The notes under the pieces were generated by a model. It was not told where the DNA came from and made no database searches. It saw nothing but the letters and a program-made list of their open reading frames with translations. From the NCBI RefSeq assembly GCF_964355755.1, contig NC_092677.1, positions 4,595,001-4,655,000 on the forward strand: a stretch of 60,000 nucleotides of DNA, given 5' to 3'. The position numbers were made by a program, and so were the translations under genes. Positions 1 to 12,860 of this stretch are shown here, piece by piece (the first letter of the stretch is position 1; each line of letters starts with the position of its first letter). The stretch is from Antedon mediterranea (lineage: Eukaryota > Echinodermata > Crinoidea > Comatulida > Antedonidae).

Positions 1-175
1 TTTTTGAACCTATACCAGGTACCCCTTTCTTTGTACACCTGGGTGGAGAGAGGTAAAGAAATGTAAAGTGTCTTGCCTAAGGATACTGTACTGTACATGC
101 AATGCAGTGAGAGTTGGATTTGAACCCACGATCCCTTGACCAGTGATCCAACGTCCAACACACTGTGCCACATGC
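1..175 (-). mobile_element. tRNA-derived SINE, 3' part cut by window edge
   Basis: On the minus strand GGCACAGTGTGTTGG (159-171) resembles a pol III A box and GGGTTCAAATCCAAC (113-127) a B box. They are followed by the usual SINE body (CTTAGGCAAGACACTTTAC, then CACCCAGGTGTACAAA). The same body occurs at 18130-18397. Not a functional tRNA: no cloverleaf could be drawn. Confidence 0.7.
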
Positions 176-1223
176 CCTTACTACTATTACTACAGTAGCT
201 GATTTAATACAAATCATACGTTTTAATAAGTCTACAGTAATGTTTGATTGTATTTATGGTCACTTTAGCATACCTCAGTCTTATTAAATGTACAATATCT
301 GCTAGCTATACACTTAAAATCTTTTATTTAGTATGCAATCAACATTACAACAAGTACTGTATGAAAATTGTCTAAACCAGCTATTATTTCATACAGGAAC
401 ATAATACACCCATTGTACTGTACAGTATACTGTACTATAGTTTCCTAAATCTATTTGTGTAGCCAAGATTTTGTATTTATTGGAGGTCAATCATCCAGAA
501 TTTCTTACACTGTAATCCAGGCACTACAGTTTGAGAAATTATTATCATTAAAAATTCTGAATCCTCTATGATGTACAGTAGAGGATAGTGTTAAACATTG
601 TACTAGTAGCGATTGATAAAACCCAAATCTTGTTGCTACATGTTATTGTTATACAAAAAGTGAATTCATAGTATTGTCAATGTTGGTAGAAAAACCATGA
701 ATTCAACAAGTACCACCATTGTGACATTAATCTCTCAGCAGTTCTTGTGGTTTTGTTATTCCATTATTTAAGGTTGTAACCTTCTTTTCAATAATTATTA
801 GTCTGGCTTTAAATTCAATTGTTAAGAGGTTGAATGATATTTAAAAATAATCAAGGCATAAAAGGTTAATAATAGTTCATTCAGGTTTCCTGAATAAAAA
901 TTCCATCCTCTTTATATTTAAGTGTGTATGTATTATTTTTCACTGTAAACTTGTTGCACATCTCATTGAGACTGTGCCTCTGATTTAAAAGAGATACAAT
1001 AAAAGTTCAGTTTTTATAGTATTTAAAAATTAGTAAACATTTACTAGGCTACTGTAGTCTAACAATAGTAATAGTCCTCTAGTCCATCCATAATATAATA
1101 CTATTAGTGCTGGCCTGATGCTCAAACTTGCCCTCTTTTTCAAGAAAATAAATTACTTAAAATATAAATCTATTATTTTTAATTATAGAAATAGTGAAGT
1201 AAACAGAAGTAGTGATAGCAAGT

Positions 1224-1356
1224 AAAGCTTAGTTCTCCTCACTAGAGACTCAACATAAGCGAGTTGACCAATGACAAGCAACAGTTCAAATATTCCATCG
1301 CTTGTGATTGGTCAAATCGCTTGTGTTGCATCTGTACTGTAGTGGGAACCATAGAG
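1224..1356. mobile_element. MITE family B, diverged copy
   Basis: Imperfect inverted ends AAAGCTTAGTTCTCCTCACT and AGTGGGAACCAT. The interior has the GACAAGC...GCTTGTGATTGGTCAA inverted pair also seen in the copy at 15985-16207. Confidence 0.55.
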
Positions 1357-2189
1357 GTAATGACCCTGATTCTGTTAATTACTGTTTTTGACCTTTGCCG
1401 TTTGATAGTTTGCTGGGTGTTAACATTGAAATTGATCCTGTCCTAATGAGTGTTGATGCCTGTATAAGCATCACTAATAGCATCTCATCTGTCCCAGTTA
1501 ATTCAGCTTAGAAATGATTGACATTTAAGTTTAGGAAAACATTCTTAACATAAATAGTGAGAACACCAAAACGATAGGGTTTTGGAATGCCATCATCTAC
1601 GGTACCATAGCACCTGATAAATGAAAACTTCTTTCTTTGATGATGGCGGCAAAGGATATTTTCCAATCTTCTTGATGATGCTTTGGTTTTGGATTTTTTC
1701 TGCACAGGAGCACTTTGAGGTTTTTTCAATATTACTAGGCGCTTTATAAATTAAGGATATTTATTTTATTTGATTTCTAAACCAAACCAACAGCAAAAAG
1801 AAATTTGCCAATAATAGGATTTGATTGTTTTCGACCATGACTCTCACCATGTACCATACCAATAAAACAAAAACAGAAATGCATTCTGCCTTTTTATTAA
1901 AACAAACTAAACAAAGCATTATTTTCCCTTTGTTCTTGAAATATGTATCAGAATGTAAATTCTGTTTTGACATAATTATTATCCTCAGGTTTTTTTTCTG
2001 CATTTCATAGATTACTGTAGATAGGCATCAGTCAGTTTTAATTTAATTAAACATTGATGTACAATCAGCATGATCTATGACAACATTGTCTTTTAAAAAG
2101 AAAGAAAAAACTCATAGTTACGGGAGGGCAATACTACAGTAAGTGTAGCTCTTAGTTTAACAATAGGCCTACATACTGTACAGTATAGT
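1357..2189. other. AT-rich stretch with one basic minus-strand ORF
   Basis: An ORF at 1729-1508 (minus, 73 codons) starts with a Lys/Ser-rich segment and contains DDGIPKPYRFG. I do not recognise it and no splice sites fix its limits. Confidence 0.25.
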
Positions 2190-2525
2190 GAGTAAGTCAA
2201 ATGGCCCAGCGGTTAAACCTACCTAAAGAGCCAACAACATCGCCAAGGGTTCGAGGCCGACTCACTCCTAGTTCTCGTGGTGGAACAAGTCTTCTCGGAT
2301 AAGAACTATAAACCGTTGTAGGTCCAGTGTACACAGTTATAATTAACATGTGTTTAAAGAACCCAGTTCATTATTCGAGAAGAGTAGGGGGTTACCCCAG
2401 TGAACTGGTTCACAAAATAGCCCCTGTATCAGGAGGATTATCACCTATTATTCTGATAGGACAGTGATTAATTTACTATTGGTAATTCTTGGCCACATGT
2501 GCCTCAAGACATAAAATAAAATTTA
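2190..2525 (+). mobile_element. tRNA-derived SINE, second family
   Basis: Head ATGGCCCAGCGGTTAAACC (A-box-like) and GGGTTCGAGGCC (B box), 48 nt apart as in tRNA genes. The body has GTGTACACAGTTATA and two copies of the CCCAGT/GAACTGG theme, and the tail is A-rich (AAAATAAAATTTAAAAAAAC). Confidence 0.65.
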
Positions 2526-5500
2526 AAAAAACATAAACCACGTAACTCATAGAAAATATAAGAAGGAATCATAGGTTTAGCTCTGAGTTTAACAACTTGT
2601 TCAGTATGCTTATGAACAGACAGTATGTGTATAATAACATAGAATAAATAATGTAGGATGAATAGCGCAGGATGAATAGCACAGGTGAAATGATCTGGTG
2701 AAAATGAAATTGAGAGGATCCAAATATAGATCTACCTATTATAGATTCTTAGGTGGGCTGATGCTTAGGTATCTGAGAAAGCGAACTACGACACAACAAC
2801 AATTTCAAAGAGATCAACAACAACCAGAGGAGAGAAGACTGGTTGTAGAGTTTGTTTTAATGTATGTACGGTAGCACTAATTATTAGACTAAATCGGCCA
2901 CTTGTCAGCGATGGATTTCCATCTATTTTATCAAATCGTAGTAATGGAGAGTAAGTAGGAACATTATATTTGCTTTTTCTATACTGTGCATAAAATGCAT
3001 AATTATTCATAGTTGATTGACTGGTGAAAACAGAGTTTGTGAAAAACAAATGGAATACTTTTTCTGTGAACACTGAATAGAGAACCAATGCTGACTATAG
3101 TGTTAATAGCAGAAGAAATGAAAAAGTAATTCATTTGCAATTTTTATATTAATATATTAATCTTAGTGGTAGAAAAAAGTGTTTGAGTTTTTTATACCAT
3201 GTATAACAGTAGTTCTGAAAACATTGATTTCGCCATGAAAACCTTCAAACAATAGTGGAAATTGGAAAGGAAAAAGTGGGTTTTAAAACTAAACAATTGT
3301 AAAAACATATCCACCAAGTGTTCTATGGAATAAAAATATCATGTTTACAGCGCGATAGTGCATTGAAGAAGTCTGAAGATACTTAATACATTGTGTTTGC
3401 TGGCAGATTACATAAAAGTTGTTTGCCGTTAGTAAAGCAATTCAACATCATTGCGTATAAATTATTGAATTGAGTTCTGAAGACCCGCGTGAACTTTAAA
3501 TTTTTCACACGTACCAAACACCCAAGCGTATGGATGCGATTTGCGTACAGGCTTGATCAGTGAAGTAAAGCCAGATCTGTGTTAAAATCTATGATTCAAA
3601 GTATTAAGCGTTCAAATGCAATTAAGGCAACGAGTCTATGGCGCTACAGCTCGTTGAACTGTCTCAGAAGTTTTATCGACCTATCATGATGTTTTGATTG
3701 TTGTTGTTATGTAGGAGAGTAAAATCTCAGTGCTATCCATTTTTACGTTGAGTGGGTATCAGTCACATCAGTTATTGCGTCGGCTGAGGTATTTATGACG
3801 CAATACAGATGTATAGAAATATATTGCAAAATATTTTAACTTATTTGCAGCAAGTTTTAAACGGAAATTCAGACCTCAAAATATATGCAGAAAGATGTAC
3901 ATTACACGCTAAATGTCAGACGAAGAACATTCATCAGCAGAATACGTTAACTTTACTTGTGAGAGGATACGTCGACGAGTTCCATAAATTGAGTCGTGGA
4001 AATATTTCACTATTGTGAAAGTAAAACAGCTTTTATTGTTTTATCTTATCTAAGCGAAAGCATATAAGTATCATAAAACAAGAATTTTTATTTTACAATT
4101 GCATAATAGTGTACCGTATAGTACTACAGTTTTGAAGATCTACTTTATAGTTGTATAGACTTTGCAGAAAGAAGTGATAATATTGAAGATAGATGTGCTT
4201 CCTTTATGAGAACAACTATTAATAGCTTACTTGGGGCTAATTATATTATACACAAACATCTTTGTAAATTTTAATAGCTTTTCGTGAAATTTAGATTCAA
4301 TTTGGAATATTTTCCGAAAAATTCCATCGCTTGAAGATACATCCCAGCTGGAGATCACAGTTTGGTTTGTTTGTGTATCGCATTACTCAGCGATTTTGAG
4401 GTGTTTTCATCAAGGATATGAATTTGACATCCTACGTAGTAGATAGAGCGTCGTACTAAAAGCTATGATTAATAACGAAACCAGAGTTTACGCATATTTA
4501 TTGTTTGCAGATGATAATTATGAATTGAGCTATTGATCATCGAATTAGATAGGTGCGTAGAATCAATTGGGGGATTAGTCATTAATTATGTAATATGCTA
4601 TAAATAAACACGATATTGAAAATCAATATCTCGGTTAATAGAGAGTTATGACAAGTTCTGTTTTGGTTCATTTAGTATCGAAGCGCAAACCAGTCAGAAC
4701 GATTCCAGATAAATCTTACGAGTTTTTTCAAATCAACCATGCAAGTTTCTTTTTTGAAGATTTGTCAGACAATATGGTAGTTAACTATAAGTACTGTACT
4801 AGTACTACTGTATGTTGTTTTTGGTTGAAGAAGTCCATTATTAAGTGTGTGGAACAAACTACTTTAGGATCAGTATTAAGATTCCTATCTTGTATTTGCT
4901 GTCTAGATATTTTATTTTGATCATAATCAGTGAGTTAATGGAACAATTACTGTTTCATTATTTATACAATGATTTTTCTGTTATGAAGTATTAATCTTTA
5001 GTTCATACAAATAATCAAATGAAAGGAAGGGTTTGTGAGCTTGCCGTCAAAGATAAAACTTCAGTGAAGACATCTCGACTTTGTACAAGTGTTCTTTGAG
5101 GATAAATCCGAAGAGGTTGCAGTAATTATTTGGCATCAGTGGCTACTTGACTTTAAAGTGGCAGTTTTAATCCTTTGTCAAGACAATCGGATTACAACTT
5201 TTCAATTCAGTTGATTGACCGTTGAGATTATCAACTGCTTGCCCTTCAAGGCGTCATTATATTACAATCTTGTTGAATTTCTTTTTCCATCCTTTTGGCT
5301 TAATATGCCATACCTTATTTATACCGTGGTGATAAATGTTTAAAATGTCTGTGAAGTTACAGAAAGCTTTGGCAAGAGTATCATAGAAAACTAGCATTTC
5401 ATAATAGTTTGGACAATATTTTCCAGGAATAAAAACCTCTGATCTTGGACCATCAATCCTCTTTCCATCTACTGTAAACAGTGACTAAGTTTAACCAAAT

Positions 5501-6107
5501 TGTAAATTATAAATTGTTGATAAATAATAAATTTAAACACAATCTGGAAAAATCATCAAAATTTGACACATCAAGGAGTGTGTTTACATTCACTGGAATT
5601 AATATATAACCAGTAAACTGCAGAAAAACGCCTAAAGCTAGATTTTCACGCATTTGAATTTGAGAAATTTCAAAACATTTCAGTTGAAAAGGAACTCAGC
5701 ATCTTTTCATGAAGCAAGTAATATTTTCTATTATTGTGATTTTATCAGGCATTGTCTTAAAGGACCAAAGGCTCCAACAATCGCCCCTTTGTTGATAAGA
5801 AGTCTTGTATTGACGCCACTTTTCAGTTCACTAGATTTCTCTAAAGAAGTTCTTATTGGCCGGAACCTCTGATTATTCACATGCTAAATGATTATAGACG
5901 CTGATATCTGTCGGCCGATTATTAGTTTGTCGAAACTTGTGGCTATTTATTAATTGGTTTCTAATTGATGAGATGATCTATAATTTGTTTGATTTGAAAG
6001 TTGGAATTGTAAAATGCGAGCTAACTTTAAATAACTATTTAAATGCAGTGGATTTATAATACTTTTACAATTTATCTGGAATTTGTGAATTATTAATATC
6101 GATAAAA
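2526..6107. other. AT-rich intergenic stretch, no gene recognised
   Basis: Short open frames at 3809-4018 and 4648-4920 (plus) match nothing I know. Fewer recognisable repeats occur here than elsewhere, which would fit 5' flanking or UTR sequence of the exon at 6108, but nothing positive shows it. Confidence 0.4.
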
Positions 6108-6182
6108 ATGGAGACTTTATCGTCCAATACTATACCAAATGGTTGGTGTATGTATGAGCTATCTCATTACGGTAAACAAAAG
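6108..6182 (+). CDS. Candidate upstream first coding exon of PHLDB (alternative N-terminus)
   Basis: An ATG at 6108 in good context (AAAAATGG) opens 25 codons beginning METLSSNTIPNGW and ends at AAG followed by the donor GTAGGT at 6183. The frame has a stop upstream at 6057-6059, so this is the first in-frame ATG. The exon ends in phase 0. If joined to the acceptor at 15681 it reads through one Lys codon into the Met at 15685 without a shift, adding 26 residues to PHLDB. No TATA box was recognised. It could equally be a chance ORF, or belong to 5' UTR. The join would need a 9.5-kb intron. Confidence 0.35.
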
Positions 6183-6699
6183 GTAGGTCTATTTTGATTA
6201 ACTTTAAAACTTTAAACTGCATTTATTTTATGCTTATAGGAAGTGGGAATAGTGTTCACTGAAAGTGTCAAAATCCCTTTTGATTTTAATTGAGCACCTC
6301 CCTTTGTGCTTATACAGTACAGTAAAGCTGAAAACGAAACTATGGATCAAACAAAGATCCATGGTTTCATAGGAAAAAAATATAGAATCAAATGTATTAT
6401 AAAACACTTGATACAATTGTTTTAATTGTGCGGCTCTCTTTATGCATACAGTAATTAAGCAATAAGCTAAATATAACTATGGAACAAAGGTTCCAAAGGA
6501 AAATATAGAATAAAATATGTATTATAAAACCTTTTATACAATTATTTTAATTGAGCACCTCCTTTTATACATACAGTAATTAAACAATAAGCTAAAACAT
6601 ACGGTAATTATGAAACAAAGGTTTCAAGAGGCACAATAAGGAAAATGTTAAAATATCATTATGATAAGATAATGTAAATTCAGAGTGGATGCGGGATTT

Positions 6700-6800
6700 A
6701 TTTATTTATTTTAACAATATTTTACACGGGTGGTCCATCCAGCCGAAGCTGATCATTAGGGACCCTCACAGAAATACATCATGACAAGACATAAACGTAA
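6700..6800. repeat. Dispersed repeat fragment (TTTATTTATTTATTTT head)
   Basis: A TTTATTTATTTATTTTAACAA head followed by GGGTGGTCCATCCAGCCGAA and a GCTGAT word. A related stretch is at 34875-34960. Confidence 0.4.
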
Positions 6801-7518
6801 TGTAACAATAAAAAATAAATGTGGATGATATGTGCCTATAGTTCCTTTCTAAACTAAACTTAGAAAAATATATCAAATCTTTTTCAAATTTTTAAATAAA
6901 CTTTTATTAGTTTTAAAATGATATCAGAATTTTAAATAATATAATTTTATGTGATATTTGATTGATGGTTATCAACTCAATATTTTATTTGTTGAGACAA
7001 AATCAATTATAGATTTGACAGTATTGTATGTTAATTTAATCCAAGCTGTTATTAAATCATATATTATTCATTGCTACTCCTATGTTTGCATTCAACACTA
7101 AGGAATTCAGTTTCAACTTTAGAGGCATATATTATTTCATACAGAATCCATACTATATGACCTTGGCTTACAAATTACATGTCATGTGATCTTTATCACA
7201 TGACTTTCTGCCCATATTTGGAAAACAAAATAGTTTATGGATGTAACATATTCTAGTAATTTCCAATATGGAGGGTAAGGGGAGTGGTTGTTTTAAATGA
7301 TTATGTAATTGTTGTAGACCTACAGTAATGCATGTGGCTGTAGAACCATTCATTTGGTTGGAAAAACTCCTTTTCTGGTTCAAAAATTCTTCTACACATT
7401 GAACTCTTGCATGTGGTGCATCCCATAAGGGACTCTCTTGGGACGGAGGACACTTTTCTTTAAAACGAACAATAGCAAATATACACTAAAGCTCCTACAT
7501 AATAACAACCCGAATTAA

Positions 7519-7824
7519 AGATGTACTGTAGTGTTCCCCCAAAACATAATGATTATTACAATCGGGTTTTAAATAGGCCATTTTGTAGTTTTAATCAAGT
7601 TAATCACTTCCGTAGGAAAAAAACCTGAACAATTAATTTTTTAACTTTAATATAGACAAAACAAATTGTTATTTATTTAACCAAAAACCTATTGGCTGGC
7701 ATGGCAGCCATTTCGACTTTAAATATAGTTTTTTCCAGGTAAATATTTTTTTTATCCAACTATTATGGAACATCAAAATGACAACAAATTTTTAAAAAAA
7801 ATATTTCAGGGGGACAATATATCT
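7519..7824. mobile_element. MITE family C flanked by TTAA
   Basis: TTAA at 7515-7518 and 7825-7828 flank a 306-bp element. Its inverted ends share AGATGTA/TATATCT and a CCCCC/GGGGG block (GTTCCCCCAAAAC and TTTCAGGGGGACAA). TTAA duplication is typical of piggyBac-type insertion. No ORF. Confidence 0.6.
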
Positions 7825-8230
7825 TTAAGAGAACATGCAAATGTTCCCTGAATATGGGTTCTTATCAAGTCCTTTAACTTTTGCTGATTGTAAATAAAAA
7901 TATTTCATACTTGATTAGTTTCATTTCTGTGGCTATAATTGTGCCTGTCTCGTACACTCACTAGATTAAGTTTGTCATTTATATATTAATAATGATAACA
8001 AATTAATAAAATACTAATTTCTGCTTTCTGTTCATGATACCTCTTTAGAGAATTTATGAATGAAACCATGCATAAGTATCAATGATATTATAATAATAAT
8101 TGTCAGATTTGAATTCCTGATAAATACTCGGCAAAAATAAATATTGTTTTAACTTTGAATAATTAGGCTAACAACAAACATGTGGAATTTGATAAATACA
8201 AAGTTATTTATTGGAATAAAGTTATTTTTC

Positions 8231-8405
8231 TTAAGCTCTGTCTACAGTATCAAACTTTTTATGACAACAAAAATGTGTTATGCACATATATGGGCATGAT
8301 GATGTCATTATCACTTATCAGTACTATATTTGGGCATATCACTACCATATTTGGGCACATCACACTTTTTTTGTCCAAACTATTTATAGTATAGACAGAG
8401 CTTAA
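8231..8405. mobile_element. MITE family A, copy 1
   Basis: Ends TTAAGCTCTGTCTACAGTAT and ATAGACAGAGCTTAA. Inside are CATATATGGGCATGATGATG and repeated ACTACCATATTTGGGCA. The whole unit is nearly self-complementary. Confidence 0.75.
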
Positions 8406-9311
8406 ATACTCTATTATTTTAATGTGTTCAAGGTTTTATTATTGAGTCAGTGTATGGTTGATTATTAACCAAGTCTAGGGTTGTTCAACTTTCCAGTATA
8501 GACCTCCTCAAGACTATCACATCTGTTTCTTTTTCTATCTCTATTTTGTAGAGAAAAAAGAATCTTTTTGTGCGAACATAGCATCTTTACATTCTACTAG
8601 ACATTAGGACCTATGTAAAATTAATGTTTACTAAATACTATTAAGTTTTTTTTTTAAATGGTCGTATGCAGAAAAAAAATACATTATTATTTCAAACATT
8701 CCAACATGGTGTGCAAATGGCGAATGAACTTTTAAACCATCATATTAATAGCTAATCATGCCATGTAAAAAAACCACATTTTTTTATTGGGTCTAATCTA
8801 ATGAAATTTTCTAAATTTTTTTTGTACTTACTTTCTTGTACTGTTTGGCATTTGTGTATTTTTGAAGAAAATAAAAATTGATTTGATAGGATTAGACTTT
8901 ATAATGAATTAAAAAACAGCATTTAAAAACATAAATTTTCTTGATATAAATAATAAAAAGAAGACGACCCAATTGGCATTATTATTTTTTAAGTTTCTGT
9001 TTTCCAAGGTAATCTCCTTTTGTATAATATAGCTGTCTCCTACAAATGAAAATTATTTAGTAGGCCTACAGATAATTCTATAAATACTTTAGTAGTAATT
9101 TTTTTTTCAAGTTCAGGGCCAGTTACTTACTGTACTTTACTAAGTGTAGACATCATTGCATAATAGGAAATGCCATAATCATCGCAATATCAGAATTTAA
9201 TTGACGTTATGCTAGTTGTGATGTCACTCACTATCTCTAAACATCTACAGTTTTGTTTTTGATATATTTTCCTAAACTGAACAATATACTATAATCATCA
9301 AATCATATTGC

Positions 9312-9512
9312 TGGAGGTCTGTCCACATTATCAAACTAGTTTGACAAAAAAGTGTGATGTGCTCAAATATGGTAGTGATATGCCCAAATATGGTAGTGAT
9401 ATGCCCAAATATGGTAGTGATATGCTTAATGATGATATGACATCACGTCCATATATGGGCACATCACATTTTTTTATCACATACAATTTGATAGTGTGGA
9501 CAGATCTTTAAG
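9312..9512. mobile_element. MITE family A, copy 2
   Basis: Ends GGTCTGTCCACATTATCAAA and TTTGATAGTGTGGACAGATC. Carries three tandem copies of the internal AAATATGGTAGTGATATGC word, so this copy has expanded internally. Confidence 0.7.
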
Positions 9513-11152
9513 TACATTAACATAGTCAGTAAAACATGGATCAAATAATACTCCTTTCATACTGTAGGCCTACTGTACTTATTATTGAAAAACTGAAAAA
9601 CTGAAATATATGGTAATTCTATAAACATTATTTTTTTGCTGATTGCACAGTCGAGTGCTATTACTGTAGTATTACAAAAAAAAAATCCATTTACGTGAAA
9701 TTAGTATTTTGTGTGTACCAATTGAAAGTCATTGGAATGGTTTTGTATTACTGTTTTTTTTTTCAATTTCAAGCTTAAAATAAATATCCCCAATTAAAAT
9801 AATTCATTAAATAACAAACCAGTATAAAATTGAAATATTTTAATTGTTATTTTTACTGGTTAACAATCATATGACTGGTTTGTTGTTCTTTCCGGTGATA
9901 TGAATGAAGGCAACCTGCCTGCTGGACTACCCAAAGTAAACAACCCACAGGATATTGTCTCATTCACAGCCTATATTAAAAGACATGTGTGTATGATAGG
10001 TGCAATGTCTATGCTAGGTAGTCTGAGTACAGTATTATACTTATTAATCAAAGTACTGTACTAACAAAACATACATTTAAGCAAGTTGTTCTTGTTTATA
10101 CAGTAAACAGTATACAGTAAGTATTCCGCTATTTATTGCAGTATTTTTTGTGTTTTATAAATAATAGCCAAAGGAATTCTTACCCTATATTGTCTGAGAA
10201 TTTCTGTTAACAATGTACTTATTATTTATATTAAGTTGTATACAGTAATAGTACAAGTTATGTATATTATTGTTATTGAGACGTAAAGTATGTTCATTAA
10301 TTATTATAGAGAGATGGACAAACTGGTTGATTGTGTATTAAAGTATAGAGCTGATACTGTTTTACAGTTGGATTTATCTAGTAGCGGTTTGCACTATATA
10401 TAGCATCAGAATTGACTTGGATTATCAGATAAAGATAAGGAATAACCCTTAATTTGGGATATCCCTATTTAGGGGAAAGCCTCCCTTGTAACATATTTAG
10501 GGGAACCCTCCCTGTAAGTGACTAAGAGGAATTTTCCCATATGATGAAACATACAGTACAGAATGAGGCTCAATATTTTAATACTATGTCCAATGCTTTC
10601 AGAAGACACTCTGTTTAAAGGACACATTTGAATATTCTGCACAGTATTTTAACACATGACCAACATGTGACCTATTATAGGTCACTTTGTTGGGTCCCAA
10701 AGGTGTCCCATTAATAGAGGTAATTATTTACAGTGCCTTTACCATAAATGCCATTCACTACTTCATTCCAAGTCTTTATAACTGTATGTAGGTTACAACA
10801 AAATTTTATATTTGTATACCATTTTAAAACACACTGATAACTGAGGTATGATCAAAGAATGTGTTTATATTGTACTGTACTACGTATTCAATATCCCAAG
10901 TTTATTTAATTCAAGTCAAGTTCTAGATGCATTAATCATACTGTGTCATTAAATAAACAAACCATAGTAAATCTGTTTACACCTGTAGGCCCATGTAAAT
11001 AAGCAGTTCTATAGTAATAAAACCCACACAAAATTGCTAGTTCTGAATTTATGGTCAGATATGGGTTTTGTGAGAGTTGCAATAAGAATGACACTATAGT
11101 GTATGGTATGTTCCCTTTATTTTAGTCAATAATAATACAGGGATTTTGTTAA

Positions 11153-11748
11153 AGACCCCTTCCCTGCAAATTTGGACGTTTTTTGGAAAATAATACATAT
11201 ATATCACTTTAAAAACATTAAACCATGTCATCCCTTATTTTAAATGTACGTTCTATGGTAAATTATGATAAAAAGTGAGAAACAATGCACTACCTAAGTA
11301 GCTCGCGGCGATCGACCTCTCGTGGACGGTCTTAGGCCTAGCCTAGCTAGGCTTAGTTTTGTAGGCCTAGCTGGTAAACATCGGTAACGTACGAACATCG
11401 TACGCTAGCTAGGTAGCCTGACGTTGTATTTTTGCCAGACTCCGTTGATACAAATTGGGGAAAACCCTGTATTTTCGCTGAAAAGTTAGGAGTCTTCCAT
11501 TTGTTTTGGCCTCACGATCGATCGAAAAGTGGGCGAATTACAGGTGAAAAACAAAAATATCAATCTGCGCGCAATGCATTTTGGGATTTATAGCGGGCCG
11601 CTATAATTATTAGAATCGACTTATTTTTCACATTTTTAACCGTTTAAAGACGAAAAAGTTATCGCAATAGGACCATATAGTATTGTTTTTACATTAAATA
11701 TAGTTTGTGATCTTAGATTAGATCTAAAAAAATGTAGGGAAGGGGGCT
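11153..11748. mobile_element. MITE family D flanked by TTAA (596 bp)
   Basis: TTAA at 11149-11152 and 11749-11752 flank inverted ends AGACCCCTTCCCTGCA and TGTAGGGAAGGGGGCT. The interior is strikingly richer in CpG and palindromes (GGCCTAGCCTAGCTAGGC, ATCGATCGAT, GTACGAACATCGTAC) than its surroundings. No ORF; a non-autonomous piggyBac-like element is inferred. Confidence 0.65.
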
Positions 11749-12635
11749 TTAATATTCTGTAAAGGTGACTAGTAATGTATATTTTTGACAGTGCTGTAGA
11801 AACTACAGTACGACCAATAATACATAGGCAGATAATTAATATACTGCTACTAAACGGACATTTTTAATTGTTATATAGGAACTTTTGCGATTTGAGTGTA
11901 TGTGCACTATTTGTAGCAGTCAATTGATTCTCGTCCACAGGCATATTTCCATAGAACATGTTCCTGAATTTAGCATTAGAATGCAGTGGATGGTATAGTC
12001 GACTTGCCACATAAATCAACAAAATGATGATAATGATATATTTTGACATTTGGACATGCAAATAGTCCCTATTGACAAAAGTAGTAAAGCCCATGATGTA
12101 ATGTATTATTGAAACCCTATACTTATAGATTGAAACAAACAAAAAAATCATATGTTGTTATTGCAGTATTAAAACAAAATGTAGATATAGTTACTGCAGC
12201 AATAGACTAGGTTCTAGCCTGTAATGAGTAAAGATAAATATTTTGGCACATGTGGCGTTTCATACGAATAATACTTTCATGTACATTTTTAGACAAAAAT
12301 CGAAACGTCGACTGGTGAACTAACATAAAAAAAGACAATAACTACAGACTTTTGGCAAGTCTACTGCAGTAACTGCAGCAGAATAATTCTAACATGATCC
12401 CTGAAGTGCTATTCAAATGTGCTGGAAAAAAATAGTGTTAAACATCAGTAGGCACTGGTGCCTCATTAATAATTGAAATACTGGTGGGATGAGGAATTCC
12501 ACTCAAAAGGAAGTTGCAGATATTTATTACTCTTGTGTGGGAAATCAATACAGATTTTGTTCAACATATGAATAATAAAATATGGATTTTGATGCTAATA
12601 AATATATGTCAGAAGAATTTAACATAGTTTACTGA

Positions 12636-12860
12636 TAGTATTGTGCATACAGTCTACATTCTAAATCCTTTACTGTATATTATTTATTATAGCATTGTTC
12701 AGACAGTACCTACATTCTAAATCCTTTACTATTTTATTATAGCATTGTTCAGACAGTACCTATCTAAATCCTTTACTGTATACTATTATAGCATTGTGCA
12801 CATTACCTAAATCTAAATCTTTTACAGTACACTATTTAGAGCATATCTAAATCCTAATAT
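12636..12860. repeat. Tandem repeat, about 60 bp, four decaying copies
   Basis: CTAAATCCTTTACTGTATA, then TTATAGCATTGTTCAGACAG and a TACC word recur four times with progressive shortening. Confidence 0.7.

Noticed and set aside
1264-1446. 60-codon plus-strand ORF
   Set aside because: Lies mostly inside the diverged MITE family B copy.
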